Shown here: positions 1 through 5,561 of the stretch, piece by piece
How positions within the stretch are numbered: the first letter of the stretch is position 1
Layout of the letters: every line of letters starts with the position of its first letter
DNA from: an uncultured Simplicispira sp.
GTDB taxonomy: Bacteria > Pseudomonadota > Gammaproteobacteria > Burkholderiales > Burkholderiaceae_C
DNA: 5,588 nucleotides
NCBI GenBank assembly: GCA_903882725.1
Contig: CAIRYF010000286.1
Location: 1-5,588, forward strand
Reading direction: 5' to 3'
Made by a program: the position numbers and the translations under genes
The notes under the pieces: generated by a model
Told to the model about the DNA's origin: nothing
Databases searched by the model: none
The model's input: the letters and a program-made list of their open reading frames with translations, nothing else

Positions 1-827
1 ATGCCGGCGGTGACTTGCAGCAGGGTGCGCACCGGTTGCAGTGCTTCGGCGCGGTCAATGGCAATCGTCAGCGTCCACGGCGTGCCTGCTACGGGGCGGG
101 CATAAACCAAATGCGGCACGCCGCCAATATCGACCGGCATCCCTTGGTGCATCTGCGCCAGTGCTTGCATTTGTGTTGGGCCTAAGTCGGCAGAAATGTG
201 TGTCGCTGGCTTGAGCGTCAGCTCGGCCTGTGGGTGGGCGATAAGCAGCCCCTTGGCATTGACCAAAAAAGCAAAACTGCGCGACATAGGGCGAATGCTT
301 GCCACCGTTTTAGCCATGCTGGTCAGGCGCATATCGGTGCCGACCACGCCCAAGCGCTGACCAGACGGGCCAAACGGCTCGGCAAAGCTGATGGTCAGCT
401 CGCCAGTGGAGGCATCGGTGTAGGCCGGCACCAAGACGGGGCCATTGGCCTGCATCGCCTGCTGATACCACGGGCGCCCGGTGCCGACATAGCCCTCGGG
501 CATCGCGTGCAAGAAGGTGGCGCGATTGTCGGCATACACCAAATAAGCATCGTCAAAGTCGCCCGCCTCTTTGGCCGCTTGTATGAGCGGTGCCGGATCG
601 GCTTGGGTGGCGGCTGCGCGTATCGACGACGTAATGCGCTGCTTGTCGCGCACCCAGCCCGAGAGCTGCTCGGCATACAGCTGCGTCAACTGGTCGATGC
701 GTGTATCCACCGATGCCAGCGTGTCCTTGCGCACAGTGAAAAAAGTAGCCGCTGACAGCAGCAGCAAAGAGGCCAGCGTGATGCCGATGCAAATCACGAT
801 AAGGCGGGCGCGAATGGTGTGTAGCAA
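1..827 (-). CDS. Methyl-accepting chemotaxis-type receptor, dCache amino-acid sensor domain (partial, 3' end outside window)
   Basis: 275 codons of a membrane sensor are visible and the C-terminal part lies beyond the left edge. Residues about 9-31 form a hydrophobic membrane segment preceded by a short Arg-containing N-terminus (HTIRARL). A periplasmic dCache domain follows, roughly residues 35-265. Its membrane-distal half contains Y113, R118, W120, Y121, Y136, D138 and D165. The order and spacing match, from memory, the amino-acid-binding motif of receptors such as PctA. The second half begins near 'FAFLVNAKGLLIAHP'. The start is a TTG at 827-825 because AAGGA (838-834) lies six bases upstream, and no ATG is available back to the in-frame stop near 932. 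The output domain is not seen. A chemoreceptor (MCP) is most likely from the architecture, but a histidine kinase or GGDEF protein could carry the same sensor. Such a receptor would report extracellular amino acids to the chemotaxis machinery. Confidence 0.85.
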   Translation of the reverse strand, partial: MLHTIRARLIVICIGITLASLLLLSAATFFTVRKDTLASVDTRIDQLTQLYAEQLSGWVRDKQRITSSIRAAATQADPAPLIQAAKEAGDFDDAYLVYADNRATFLHAMPEGYVGTGRPWYQQAMQANGPVLVPAYTDASTGELTISFAEPFGPSGQRLGVVGTDMRLTSMAKTVASIRPMSRSFAFLVNAKGLLIAHPQAELTLKPATHISADLGPTQMQALAQMHQGMPVDIGGVPHLVYARPVAGTPWTLTIAIDRAEALQPVRTLLQVTAG

Positions 828-833
828 GATCAA

Positions 834-838
834 TCCTT
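834..838 (-). promoter_or_regulatory. Ribosome binding site fixing a TTG start for the chemoreceptor gene
   Basis: On the minus strand AAGGA (838-834) is followed by six bases and then TTG at 827-825. No ATG or GTG offers a better start upstream of the membrane segment, so this site decides the start. A second TTG at 833-831 is directly against AAGGA and too close to use it. Confidence 0.55.
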
Positions 839-976
839 GAGTTGGATGGGTACAAGGCGTAAAGGCACAAGACAAGCCCGGTTGGGGCAATAGGCTCTGG
901 TGGGAGCGTTACTTTGGCGCAATACAACACCAACAGCGCCCGTGTTTCGGGTTGTCGGCAAAATACAGATAAATCA

Positions 977-993
977 AAGCCAATTATTGGCTT
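977..993. repeat. Perfect inverted repeat AAGCCAAT-T-ATTGGCTT
   Basis: Arms of 8 bp (977-984 and 986-993) are perfectly complementary around a single central T. It lies in the divergent intergenic region, 64 bp before the rlmL start and 150 bp before the chemoreceptor start. It could be a dimeric repressor or activator site, or a small dispersed palindrome. The one-base loop and lack of a T-run argue against a terminator. Confidence 0.5.
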
Positions 994-1056
994 GCCTTGG
1001 CTGCTTTGGCCTAGGTGCCGACCCGAACCCCACAGCGAATTTCTCGCTACAGACCC

Positions 1057-2328
1057 ATGAACCAACTCCAACTTTTCTTGCCCTGCGCCGCTGGCGTCGA
1101 GGGCTTTTTGGCCGAAGAAGTCCACCACATCACGGGCCTGAGCGGCCACGACCTGTTGACCGGGCGCGGCGGTGTGATGCTCAACGCCTCGTGGCGCAAC
1201 GCGCTGCTGCTGAACCTGCACTGCCGCTTGGCCCAGCGCGTGCTGGTGCAACTGGCGCACCAGCCGTACCGCAGCGAAAAAGACCTCTACGACATCACCA
1301 GCAGCGTGGCGTGGGAGATTTGGTTCACCACGCGCCAAACCTTCAAAATTGAAGTGACGGCGCAGCACAGCCCGCTCAACAGCCTGAACTTTGCCGCCCT
1401 GCGCGTCAAAGACGCCGTGGCCGACCGCTTTCGTGCCAAAAGTGGCGTGCGCCCGGACGTCAACACCCAGTGGCCCGACGTGCGCATCCACCTGCACCTG
1501 ACCACCGAGCACGCCACGGTGTACATCGACACCTCCGGCCAACCGCTGTTCAAACGCGGCTGGCGCGAAGACAAGGGCGATGCGCCTTTGAAGGAAACCT
1601 TGGCCGCCGCCATGATTGCCGCCAGCGGCTGGGATCCGCACGGCGAGTCGCCCATGCCGCTGTACGACCCCTGCTGCGGCAGCGGCACCATTGCCATCGA
1701 AGCGGCGCAAATTGCCTGCCGCATCGCCCCCGGCCAGCGCCGCCGCTTTGCCTTTGAGAAGCTGCTGCCATTCCAGCCCCACGTCTGGGATGCTCTTAAA
1801 AGAGAAGCTGCTAACGCAGAGCAGCAAAGCCCTGTAGCCATATTTGGCAGTGATGTCGCCCACCGCATGGTCGATTTTGCCGAGCGCAACGCCGAGCGCG
1901 CCGGTGTGGCGGGCGTGGTGCAGCTGCGCGGCGGCGATGCCCTGCAACGGATGCCACCGTGCGAACAACCCGGCGTGATGCTGCTGAACCCGCCGTATGG
2001 CGAGCGCATTGCCGCCGCTGGCAGCGCGGGCCAAAACGCCGCCGAGCGCGCCCGCACCGGCACCGTTGGACGCGAGCTGGTGCAAACCGAAGATGGCGGT
2101 GGCGGCAGCGAATTCTTCAGCCAACTGGCCGCCCACTGGAAGAAAAACTACGTCGGTTGGCAGGCGTGGATGCTGACGCCCGACCTGAAACTGCCCAGCA
2201 AAATGCGCCTGAAAGAATCGCGCCGCGTGCCGATGTGGAACGGCCCGATTGAATGCCGCCTGTTTTGTTTCGACATGGTGCGCGGCACCGCCCGGGGGCC
2301 GCGTGCCAGCGCGTCCGATGCGGGTTGA
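1057..2328 (+). CDS. rlmL: THUMP-domain 23S rRNA guanine-N2 methyltransferase, RlmL type
   Basis: This 423-residue protein is a SAM-dependent RNA methyltransferase of the UPF0020/RlmL family. E. coli RlmL methylates G2445 of 23S rRNA, and the same target is inferred here. A THUMP RNA-binding domain covers about residues 46-157. It is followed by the family segment 'LFKRGWREDKGDAPLKETLA' (164-183). SAM motif I is DPCCGSGTI (204-212) and the catalytic NPPY is at 311-314. The C-terminal block MRLKESRR-VPMWNGPIECRLF (383-403) is also typical. The E. coli protein is about 700 residues because RlmK is fused to it; that half is absent here. A Gly/Ala-rich loop of about 30 residues (319-350) follows NPPYGERI. 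ATG at 1057 is preferred over an in-frame GTG at 1015 because the protein then begins with the expected QLFLPCAAGVE block, although no strong ribosome binding site is visible. The 3' end overlaps the PIN gene. Confidence 0.88.
   Translation: MNQLQLFLPCAAGVEGFLAEEVHHITGLSGHDLLTGRGGVMLNASWRNALLLNLHCRLAQRVLVQLAHQPYRSEKDLYDITSSVAWEIWFTTRQTFKIEVTAQHSPLNSLNFAALRVKDAVADRFRAKSGVRPDVNTQWPDVRIHLHLTTEHATVYIDTSGQPLFKRGWREDKGDAPLKETLAAAMIAASGWDPHGESPMPLYDPCCGSGTIAIEAAQIACRIAPGQRRRFAFEKLLPFQPHVWDALKREAANAEQQSPVAIFGSDVAHRMVDFAERNAERAGVAGVVQLRGGDALQRMPPCEQPGVMLLNPPYGERIAAAGSAGQNAAERARTGTVGRELVQTEDGGGGSEFFSQLAAHWKKNYVGWQAWMLTPDLKLPSKMRLKESRRVPMWNGPIECRLFCFDMVRGTARGPRASASDAG
1793..1853. repeat. Low-GC, palindrome-containing patch inside rlmL, possible degenerate dispersed repeat
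   Basis: Within otherwise GC-rich coding sequence this patch is distinctly AT-richer. It holds two small inverted repeats: CTCTT/AAGAG (1793-1797 and 1800-1804) and GCTGCT/AGCAGC (1807-1812 and 1820-1825, 7-base loop). It encodes about residues 246-265 of the methyltransferase, between the motif I region and the conserved GSD. The word AGCTGCTAACGC resembles short intergenic repeats I recall from Comamonadaceae genomes. That resemblance is from memory and unverified. Confidence 0.3.
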
Positions 2329-2815
2329 ACTGCGCTGGCCGCTGGCTGACCTTGCCACCAGCGCCACCGGCCCCATCAGCCCCGTCAGCTCCACCCCGCG
2401 TGCGCTGGTGCTGGACACCAACATCGTCCTTGACCTGTTGGTGTTTCGCGACCCGGCCACCGCCTTGCTGCGCCAGCTGCTGGGTGGCGGTGCGCTGCGC
2501 TGGCTAGCGACTGCCGCCATGCGCCAAGAGTTGGCGCGCGTGCTGAACTACCCCCAAATTGCCCCGCGCGTGGCGTTTTACGGCCTGACGGCTGCCAGTG
2601 TGCTGGCCGCCTTTGACGCCCAAGCCCACACCGTTGCCACCCCCGCCCGCATCCCCGCCACTTGCCGCGATGCCGACGACCAGCTATTTATCGACCTCGC
2701 CGCCGCGCACAGTGCCATTTTGTTGAGCAAAGACAAAGCCGTCATGGCCCTGCGCAAACGCCTGCTGGCATATGGGGCGCAGGTGGCTGGTGCGTTGGTG
2801 GCGGCAACCGCGTAA
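2318..2815 (+). CDS. PIN-domain protein, putative toxin/RNase family (COG1569-like)
   Basis: This 165-residue protein has a PIN nuclease fold. LVLDTNIVLDLLVF carries the first metal-binding Asp (D33) and N35. E71 lies in 'MRQELARVL'. The CRDADDQLFIDLA block supplies D118 and D121, and 'LLSKDKAVMAL' supplies D139. This set of acidic residues is complete, so the nuclease is probably active. Family members are annotated as toxin components that cut RNA using Mg2+ or Mn2+. The ATG at 2318 lies inside the end of rlmL and the frames overlap by 11 bp, which suggests translational coupling. Residues 1-27 precede the PIN core and are unlike it, so a later start is possible. An in-frame ATG at 2249 is less likely because it lies deep inside rlmL. 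No antitoxin gene adjoins it on either side. The mazE downstream is on the other strand and paired with mazF. It may therefore be a solitary RNA-processing factor and not a true toxin. Confidence 0.8.
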   Translation: MRVELRWPLADLATSATGPISPVSSTPRALVLDTNIVLDLLVFRDPATALLRQLLGGGALRWLATAAMRQELARVLNYPQIAPRVAFYGLTAASVLAAFDAQAHTVATPARIPATCRDADDQLFIDLAAAHSAILLSKDKAVMALRKRLLAYGAQVAGALVAATA

Positions 2816-2834
2816 ACAGGCGGGACTTGACAAG

Positions 2835-3218
2835 TTAACCAATCGCGATGATTTGGTTGAGCAAGCTGCACACCTGCGCGAAAGCGGCGCTGTTGATCTG
2901 CTTCATTGGATGGGGGCGGGCCTCGCGGCAGCGCCAGTCAAAGGACTTGGGTTGGTGGCACAGCACATAGCTGGTTTTGCCGGTTTTAGCGCCGCCAGCT
3001 ACACCTGCTATCACGGCAAATGGATTGTCGGCGTTGTAGTCGGCAGTGGTCATTGGCAGCCCGATAACCAACGAGGTGCGCTCGTTAAAGCTGCGCGGGG
3101 ATAGCACCAAAAATGGATGGACGTCGCGCATCTCGTGGCCCGACTGTGGGTTGCAGTCAATCCATATGATGTCTTGCCGCTCAGGCACCCAAGGGGCCGC
3201 AAAGCGGCGCGTCACCAT
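2835..3218 (-). CDS. mazF: MazF/PemK-family endoribonuclease toxin
   Basis: A 127-residue toxin of the MazF/PemK/ChpB family (E. coli MazF has 111). These are ribosome-independent mRNA interferases cutting single-stranded RNA at short motifs, and their cognate MazE inhibits them. The N-terminal strand 'QDIIWIDCNPQSGHEM' (15-30) matches the E. coli DLIWVDFDPTKGSEQ region. 'HPFLVLSPRSFN' (34-45) and 'IGLPMTT' (52-58) follow. T57 aligns with the catalytic Thr52 of E. coli, but H34 stands where Arg29 is expected. The later 'YVLCHQPKSFDWRCR' block is where E. coli has 'DQVKSIAWRAR'. The start ATG overlaps the mazE stop by 7 bp (ATGGTGA), giving tight coupling with the antitoxin made first. The stop lies 19 bp from the end of the convergent PIN gene. 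The extra length over E. coli sits mainly in the N-terminus and the loop near residues 58-75. Confidence 0.9.
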   Translation of the reverse strand: MVTRRFAAPWVPERQDIIWIDCNPQSGHEMRDVHPFLVLSPRSFNERTSLVIGLPMTTADYNADNPFAVIAGVAGGAKTGKTSYVLCHQPKSFDWRCREARPHPMKQINSAAFAQVCSLLNQIIAIG

Positions 3219-3463
3219 TTTTCTGCACCGATGGGTGCGCTGGGCATGGCTTCGCCGCCATGGCGGCTGGGATCGAAGCGCTTGAGCCTGTCTTCCAACG
3301 ACAGCGCTTCCATAGGCAGCGGCTCAATCACCACGCGCCCTGATTCGACCGAAATGCGCACCTGCTGGTCGGCGTGCAGATGGGCTGCGCGGGCCACTGC
3401 TTGGGGCAAGCGCACGCCTAAATTGTTGCCCCAATGTTTAATCGACAAAATGGCTTCGGCCAT
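3212..3463 (-). CDS. mazE: MazE-family antitoxin, AbrB-type DNA-binding domain
   Basis: An 83-residue antitoxin (E. coli MazE has 82). Residues 1-48 form a swapped-hairpin AbrB/MazE DNA-binding domain. It is recognised by 'IKHWGNNLGVRLPQAVARAA' (8-27), equivalent to E. coli 'VKRWGNSPAVRIP', and by the 'VESGRVVIEP' strand. Residues 49-83 form the acidic/flexible toxin-binding tail, including 'LEDRLKRFDPSRHGGE' (56-71). The start ATG at 3463 is chosen because GGGAG lies six bases upstream and the protein then matches family length. An extension to 3556 would run through the promoter and operator. As in the family, the MazE-MazF complex probably represses its own operon through the inverted repeat just upstream. 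The ABC transporter gene lies 93 bp upstream on the same strand, but mazEF appears to have its own promoter. Confidence 0.92.
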   Translation of the reverse strand: MAEAILSIKHWGNNLGVRLPQAVARAAHLHADQQVRISVESGRVVIEPLPMEALSLEDRLKRFDPSRHGGEAMPSAPIGAEKW

Positions 3464-3469
3464 GGTGAA

Positions 3470-3506
3470 CTCCCATTTGTTTAGATAAAGTATAAACAAA
3501 TAGGAG
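3470..3506 (-). promoter_or_regulatory. mazEF operator: 14-bp inverted repeat overlapping the promoter -10 and the ribosome binding site
   Basis: Arms at 3470-3483 and 3493-3506 are complementary at 13 of 14 positions (core ATTTGTTTA/TAAACAAAT), with a 9-base spacer. On the minus strand a TATACT box (3494-3489) matches sigma-70 -10 at five of six bases and lies across the spacer and one arm. No good -35 was found. The proximal arm also contains the GGGAG used by mazE. The position and symmetry fit an autoregulatory MazE or MazE-MazF site. Confidence 0.65.
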
Positions 3507-3536
3507 GGCGATTTTATCTTCCAGTGGCAGCGGTGA

Positions 3537-3544
3537 ATTTGTTT
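3537..3544 (+). promoter_or_regulatory. Possible third mazEF operator half-site (ATTTGTTT)
   Basis: This 8-base word is identical to the first eight bases of the operator half-site ATTTGTTTA at 3475-3483 and reads in the same direction. It lies 30 bp beyond the inverted repeat, between the operator and the ABC transporter stop. It may be an auxiliary binding site. In this AT-richer stretch chance is a real alternative. Confidence 0.25.
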
Positions 3545-3556
3545 GTAGCCAGCCAT

Positions 3557-5419
3557 TCAGTCAGCAAATTCAAACCCAGTTGCCGCGTGCAGCTGCCAAG
3601 GGCCATCGCCCTTGAGTTCCAGTACGTGGCTGTGGTGCTGTAGCACCGAGTGGCGGTGCGCAATGCTCACCAAAGTGACGCCGCTTGCGCGCAAGCGCTG
3701 GTAGACCGAGGCTTCGTTGGCGCTGTCGAGCGCGCTGGTGGCTTCGTCCAAAATCACCATGTTGGGCTGGCAGACCAGCACCCGCGCAAACGCCAAGCGC
3801 TGTTGCTCGCCGGTGGACAGCAGCTTTTCCCAATCGCGAGAGGCTTGCAGTCCGCCCACCCGCTCGGCCAGCGTTTCAAGGTGTACCTCTTGCAGCAGCT
3901 CCAGCAGCTGCGCATCCGCCAGCTCGGTCGTGGTGGCCGGATAAATGATTTGGCTGCGCAGCGTGCCGCTTTGCATATACGGGCGCTGCGGCAAGAAGAA
4001 CATCTCTTTGATGGGCGGGTGCTGCACCACGCCGCTGCCGCTGTTCCACAGGCCGGCAATGGCACGCAGCAGCGAACTTTTACCGCAGCCGCTGGGGCCA
4101 ATGATCAGCAGCGCGTCGCCCGGTGCCAGTTGCAGCGACAAGTCCTGCACCAACTTGCGGCGAAAGTCTGGCGTGTACAGGGTCAGCGCCTCGATGGCCA
4201 AGGTGTCTCCCTCGCGCATGGCTATCGTTGGCGCAGCATCGGGAGGGGTGGCGGCCATTGCGCCGATAACTGGGTCGATGGCGCTCGGATCGGCCCACGG
4301 GGCAGGCGCTGCGGGGGTTTTCAGCACCACTTGCGAGAGTGCGTGCAGCCGGTCGATACCCGCCACAAAGCGGCTCAGGCTCTCGAAGTTGTCCACGATG
4401 AGTGAGACAGCCGCCAGCACGGCAGTAAAAGCACCCGCTGCCTGCACCGCACGCCCGACTTCCATCTCGCCCGCCAGCACCGCGCCCGCCAGCACCACGC
4501 TGGGCACCACCAAGGTGAGCTGGCTGAAGGTGCGCTGAAACAGGTTGAGCGAGCGCTGCTGCTTGATCAGGCGGGCGAAGTTGCTGAATGCAGCCTCAAA
4601 GCGCACATTGAGTTGCGCGCGCTCTTGCGCTTCGCCACGGTAGAAGGCAATTGATTCGGCGTTCTCGCGCAGCCGCATCAGACTGAAACGAAAGTCAGCC
4701 TCGCGGCGCAACTGCCAAAAATTCATGCGGATCAGCGGTGTGCCAAAAAAATACAGCGCGCCGAAGGTGCCCAAAAAAGCATAGAGCGCCAAGATGGCGA
4801 CCAGCGTGTGCGAAATCGACCAGAGCACCGTACTGAAGGCGACAAGTTGCATCAGCGAGCCAATGAAAATCAGCAGAAAGTGGGTGGATCGCCCGGTAAA
4901 GGTGTTGATGTCTTCGCTGATGCGTTGATCGGGGTTGTCGATGTCGCTGCGCGCACCCATTTCGTAGTATTTGCGCTCGCCAAGGTAGCCGTCCAGAAAA
5001 CGAGACGTCAACCAGCGGCGCCAATAGTTGGAGAACGCATCGCGCATATAGTAATAAAACGCATACACCGGCACCGCAAACGCCAGCACGTACAGCGTGG
5101 TGCGCACGGCGGCCCAAAAGCGCTCGGCATCTCTGCCCGCCAGCGCCGAGGTCATTTCCCCGCTCTTGTCAACCAGCATCACCGCCAGCTTGGTCTCAAA
5201 GACCATCAGCCCAATCAGCAGCGCTAACAGCCCCCACGCGGTGCGTTTTTTGTCGCCCTGCCAATACGGCTTGGCGACGCTCATGAACTGTTTCAAAGCC
5301 GAAAGCGACAAGGCGGGAGCGCGCCTGCGCCGGGTTTTAGATGGCTTCAAGGGTGCGCTGGTGTCTGGATCGCCGGGGGAAGTGTCAACAGCGGCGACAG
5401 TGGAGAGGGGTGTGGACAT
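3557..5419 (-). CDS. ABC transporter with fused permease and ATPase, YddA/Rv1819c/SbmA-BacA-like
   Basis: A 620-residue half-transporter, inferred to work as a homodimer in the inner membrane. The cytoplasmic N-terminus is Pro/Arg-rich (RRRR at 30-33). Hydrophobic segments lie near residues 61-83, 107-125, 180-200, 205-228, 298-317 and 325-345. 'DNPDQRISEDI' (161-171) is the signature shared with peroxisomal ABCD and COG4178 transporters. The ATPase domain has Walker A GPSGCGKSS (441-449), Q-loop Q478, signature LSTGEQQ (534-540), Walker B MVILDEATSALD (554-565) and H-loop H588, so it should be functional. A Pro/Ala-rich linker (about 366-405) joins the halves. Known relatives move cobalamin, bleomycin or antimicrobial peptides, or are linked to long-chain lipids; the substrate here cannot be read from sequence. 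ATG at 5419 is chosen because a longer frame starting at 5563 would begin at a terminator. No clear ribosome binding site precedes 5419, and M46 is an alternative start. Confidence 0.88.
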   Translation of the reverse strand: MSTPLSTVAAVDTSPGDPDTSAPLKPSKTRRRRAPALSLSALKQFMSVAKPYWQGDKKRTAWGLLALLIGLMVFETKLAVMLVDKSGEMTSALAGRDAERFWAAVRTTLYVLAFAVPVYAFYYYMRDAFSNYWRRWLTSRFLDGYLGERKYYEMGARSDIDNPDQRISEDINTFTGRSTHFLLIFIGSLMQLVAFSTVLWSISHTLVAILALYAFLGTFGALYFFGTPLIRMNFWQLRREADFRFSLMRLRENAESIAFYRGEAQERAQLNVRFEAAFSNFARLIKQQRSLNLFQRTFSQLTLVVPSVVLAGAVLAGEMEVGRAVQAAGAFTAVLAAVSLIVDNFESLSRFVAGIDRLHALSQVVLKTPAAPAPWADPSAIDPVIGAMAATPPDAAPTIAMREGDTLAIEALTLYTPDFRRKLVQDLSLQLAPGDALLIIGPSGCGKSSLLRAIAGLWNSGSGVVQHPPIKEMFFLPQRPYMQSGTLRSQIIYPATTTELADAQLLELLQEVHLETLAERVGGLQASRDWEKLLSTGEQQRLAFARVLVCQPNMVILDEATSALDSANEASVYQRLRASGVTLVSIAHRHSVLQHHSHVLELKGDGPWQLHAATGFEFAD

Positions 5420-5424
5420 GAAAA

Positions 5425-5440
5425 GTGGGCAGGTGGGCAG
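5425..5440. repeat. Tandem 8-bp repeat GTGGGCAG x2 in the ABC transporter leader
   Basis: Two perfect head-to-tail copies of GTGGGCAG lie 6 bp upstream of the chosen start. On the coding (minus) strand this is pyrimidine-rich (CTGCCCAC twice), which explains the missing Shine-Dalgarno sequence. It could be a slippage-derived repeat. No function is evident. Confidence 0.5.
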
Positions 5441-5561
5441 GTACGCAGGCACAGCAAAGAAAGTATCGCCGCTGCGAGCGTAAAGCAGCTGCCGACACCG
5501 CCCTGTCAGGCAAGACGCAAAGCCGTGTAGGTGGGGGCCGCGCGATGGCGATGGCGCCCAC

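Larger units (their letters stand above)
828..1056. other. Divergent intergenic region between the chemoreceptor and rlmL
   Basis: These 229 bases separate two divergently read genes and must hold both promoters. The region is less GC-rich than the genes beside it. No confident sigma-70 promoter pair could be assigned for either direction. The only clear structure is the 17-bp palindrome at 977-993. No small gene with a credible start was found. Confidence 0.6.

Noticed and set aside
198..755. A 185-codon plus-strand frame
   Set aside because: It lies antisense to the chemoreceptor, where the minus-strand frame shows a convincing dCache domain. No motif is seen in the plus-strand product.
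952..959. GCCGACAA on the minus strand as a flagellar sigma-28 -10 box for the chemoreceptor
   Set aside because: It differs at one base from GCCGATAA, but no TAAA-type -35 lies 15 bases upstream.
1015..1056. Upstream GTG start extending rlmL by 14 residues
   Set aside because: The extension (MPTRTPQRISRYRP) is unlike the family N-terminus. The QLFLPCAAGVE block expected near the start follows ATG at 1057.
553..2520. A 655-codon open frame on the minus strand opposite rlmL and the PIN gene
   Set aside because: Long antisense frames are common in GC-rich genes. The product has no recognisable motif, and it runs out of frame through the chemoreceptor gene, whose own frame carries clear domain residues.
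3464..3556. Extension of mazE by 31 residues from an ATG at 3556
   Set aside because: It would translate the promoter and operator. The start at 3463 has a good ribosome binding site and gives the family length.
3650..4538. Plus-strand open frames of 251 and 197 codons opposite the ABC transporter
   Set aside because: They are antisense to a gene with intact Walker A, Walker B, signature and H-loop motifs, and their products show no motif.
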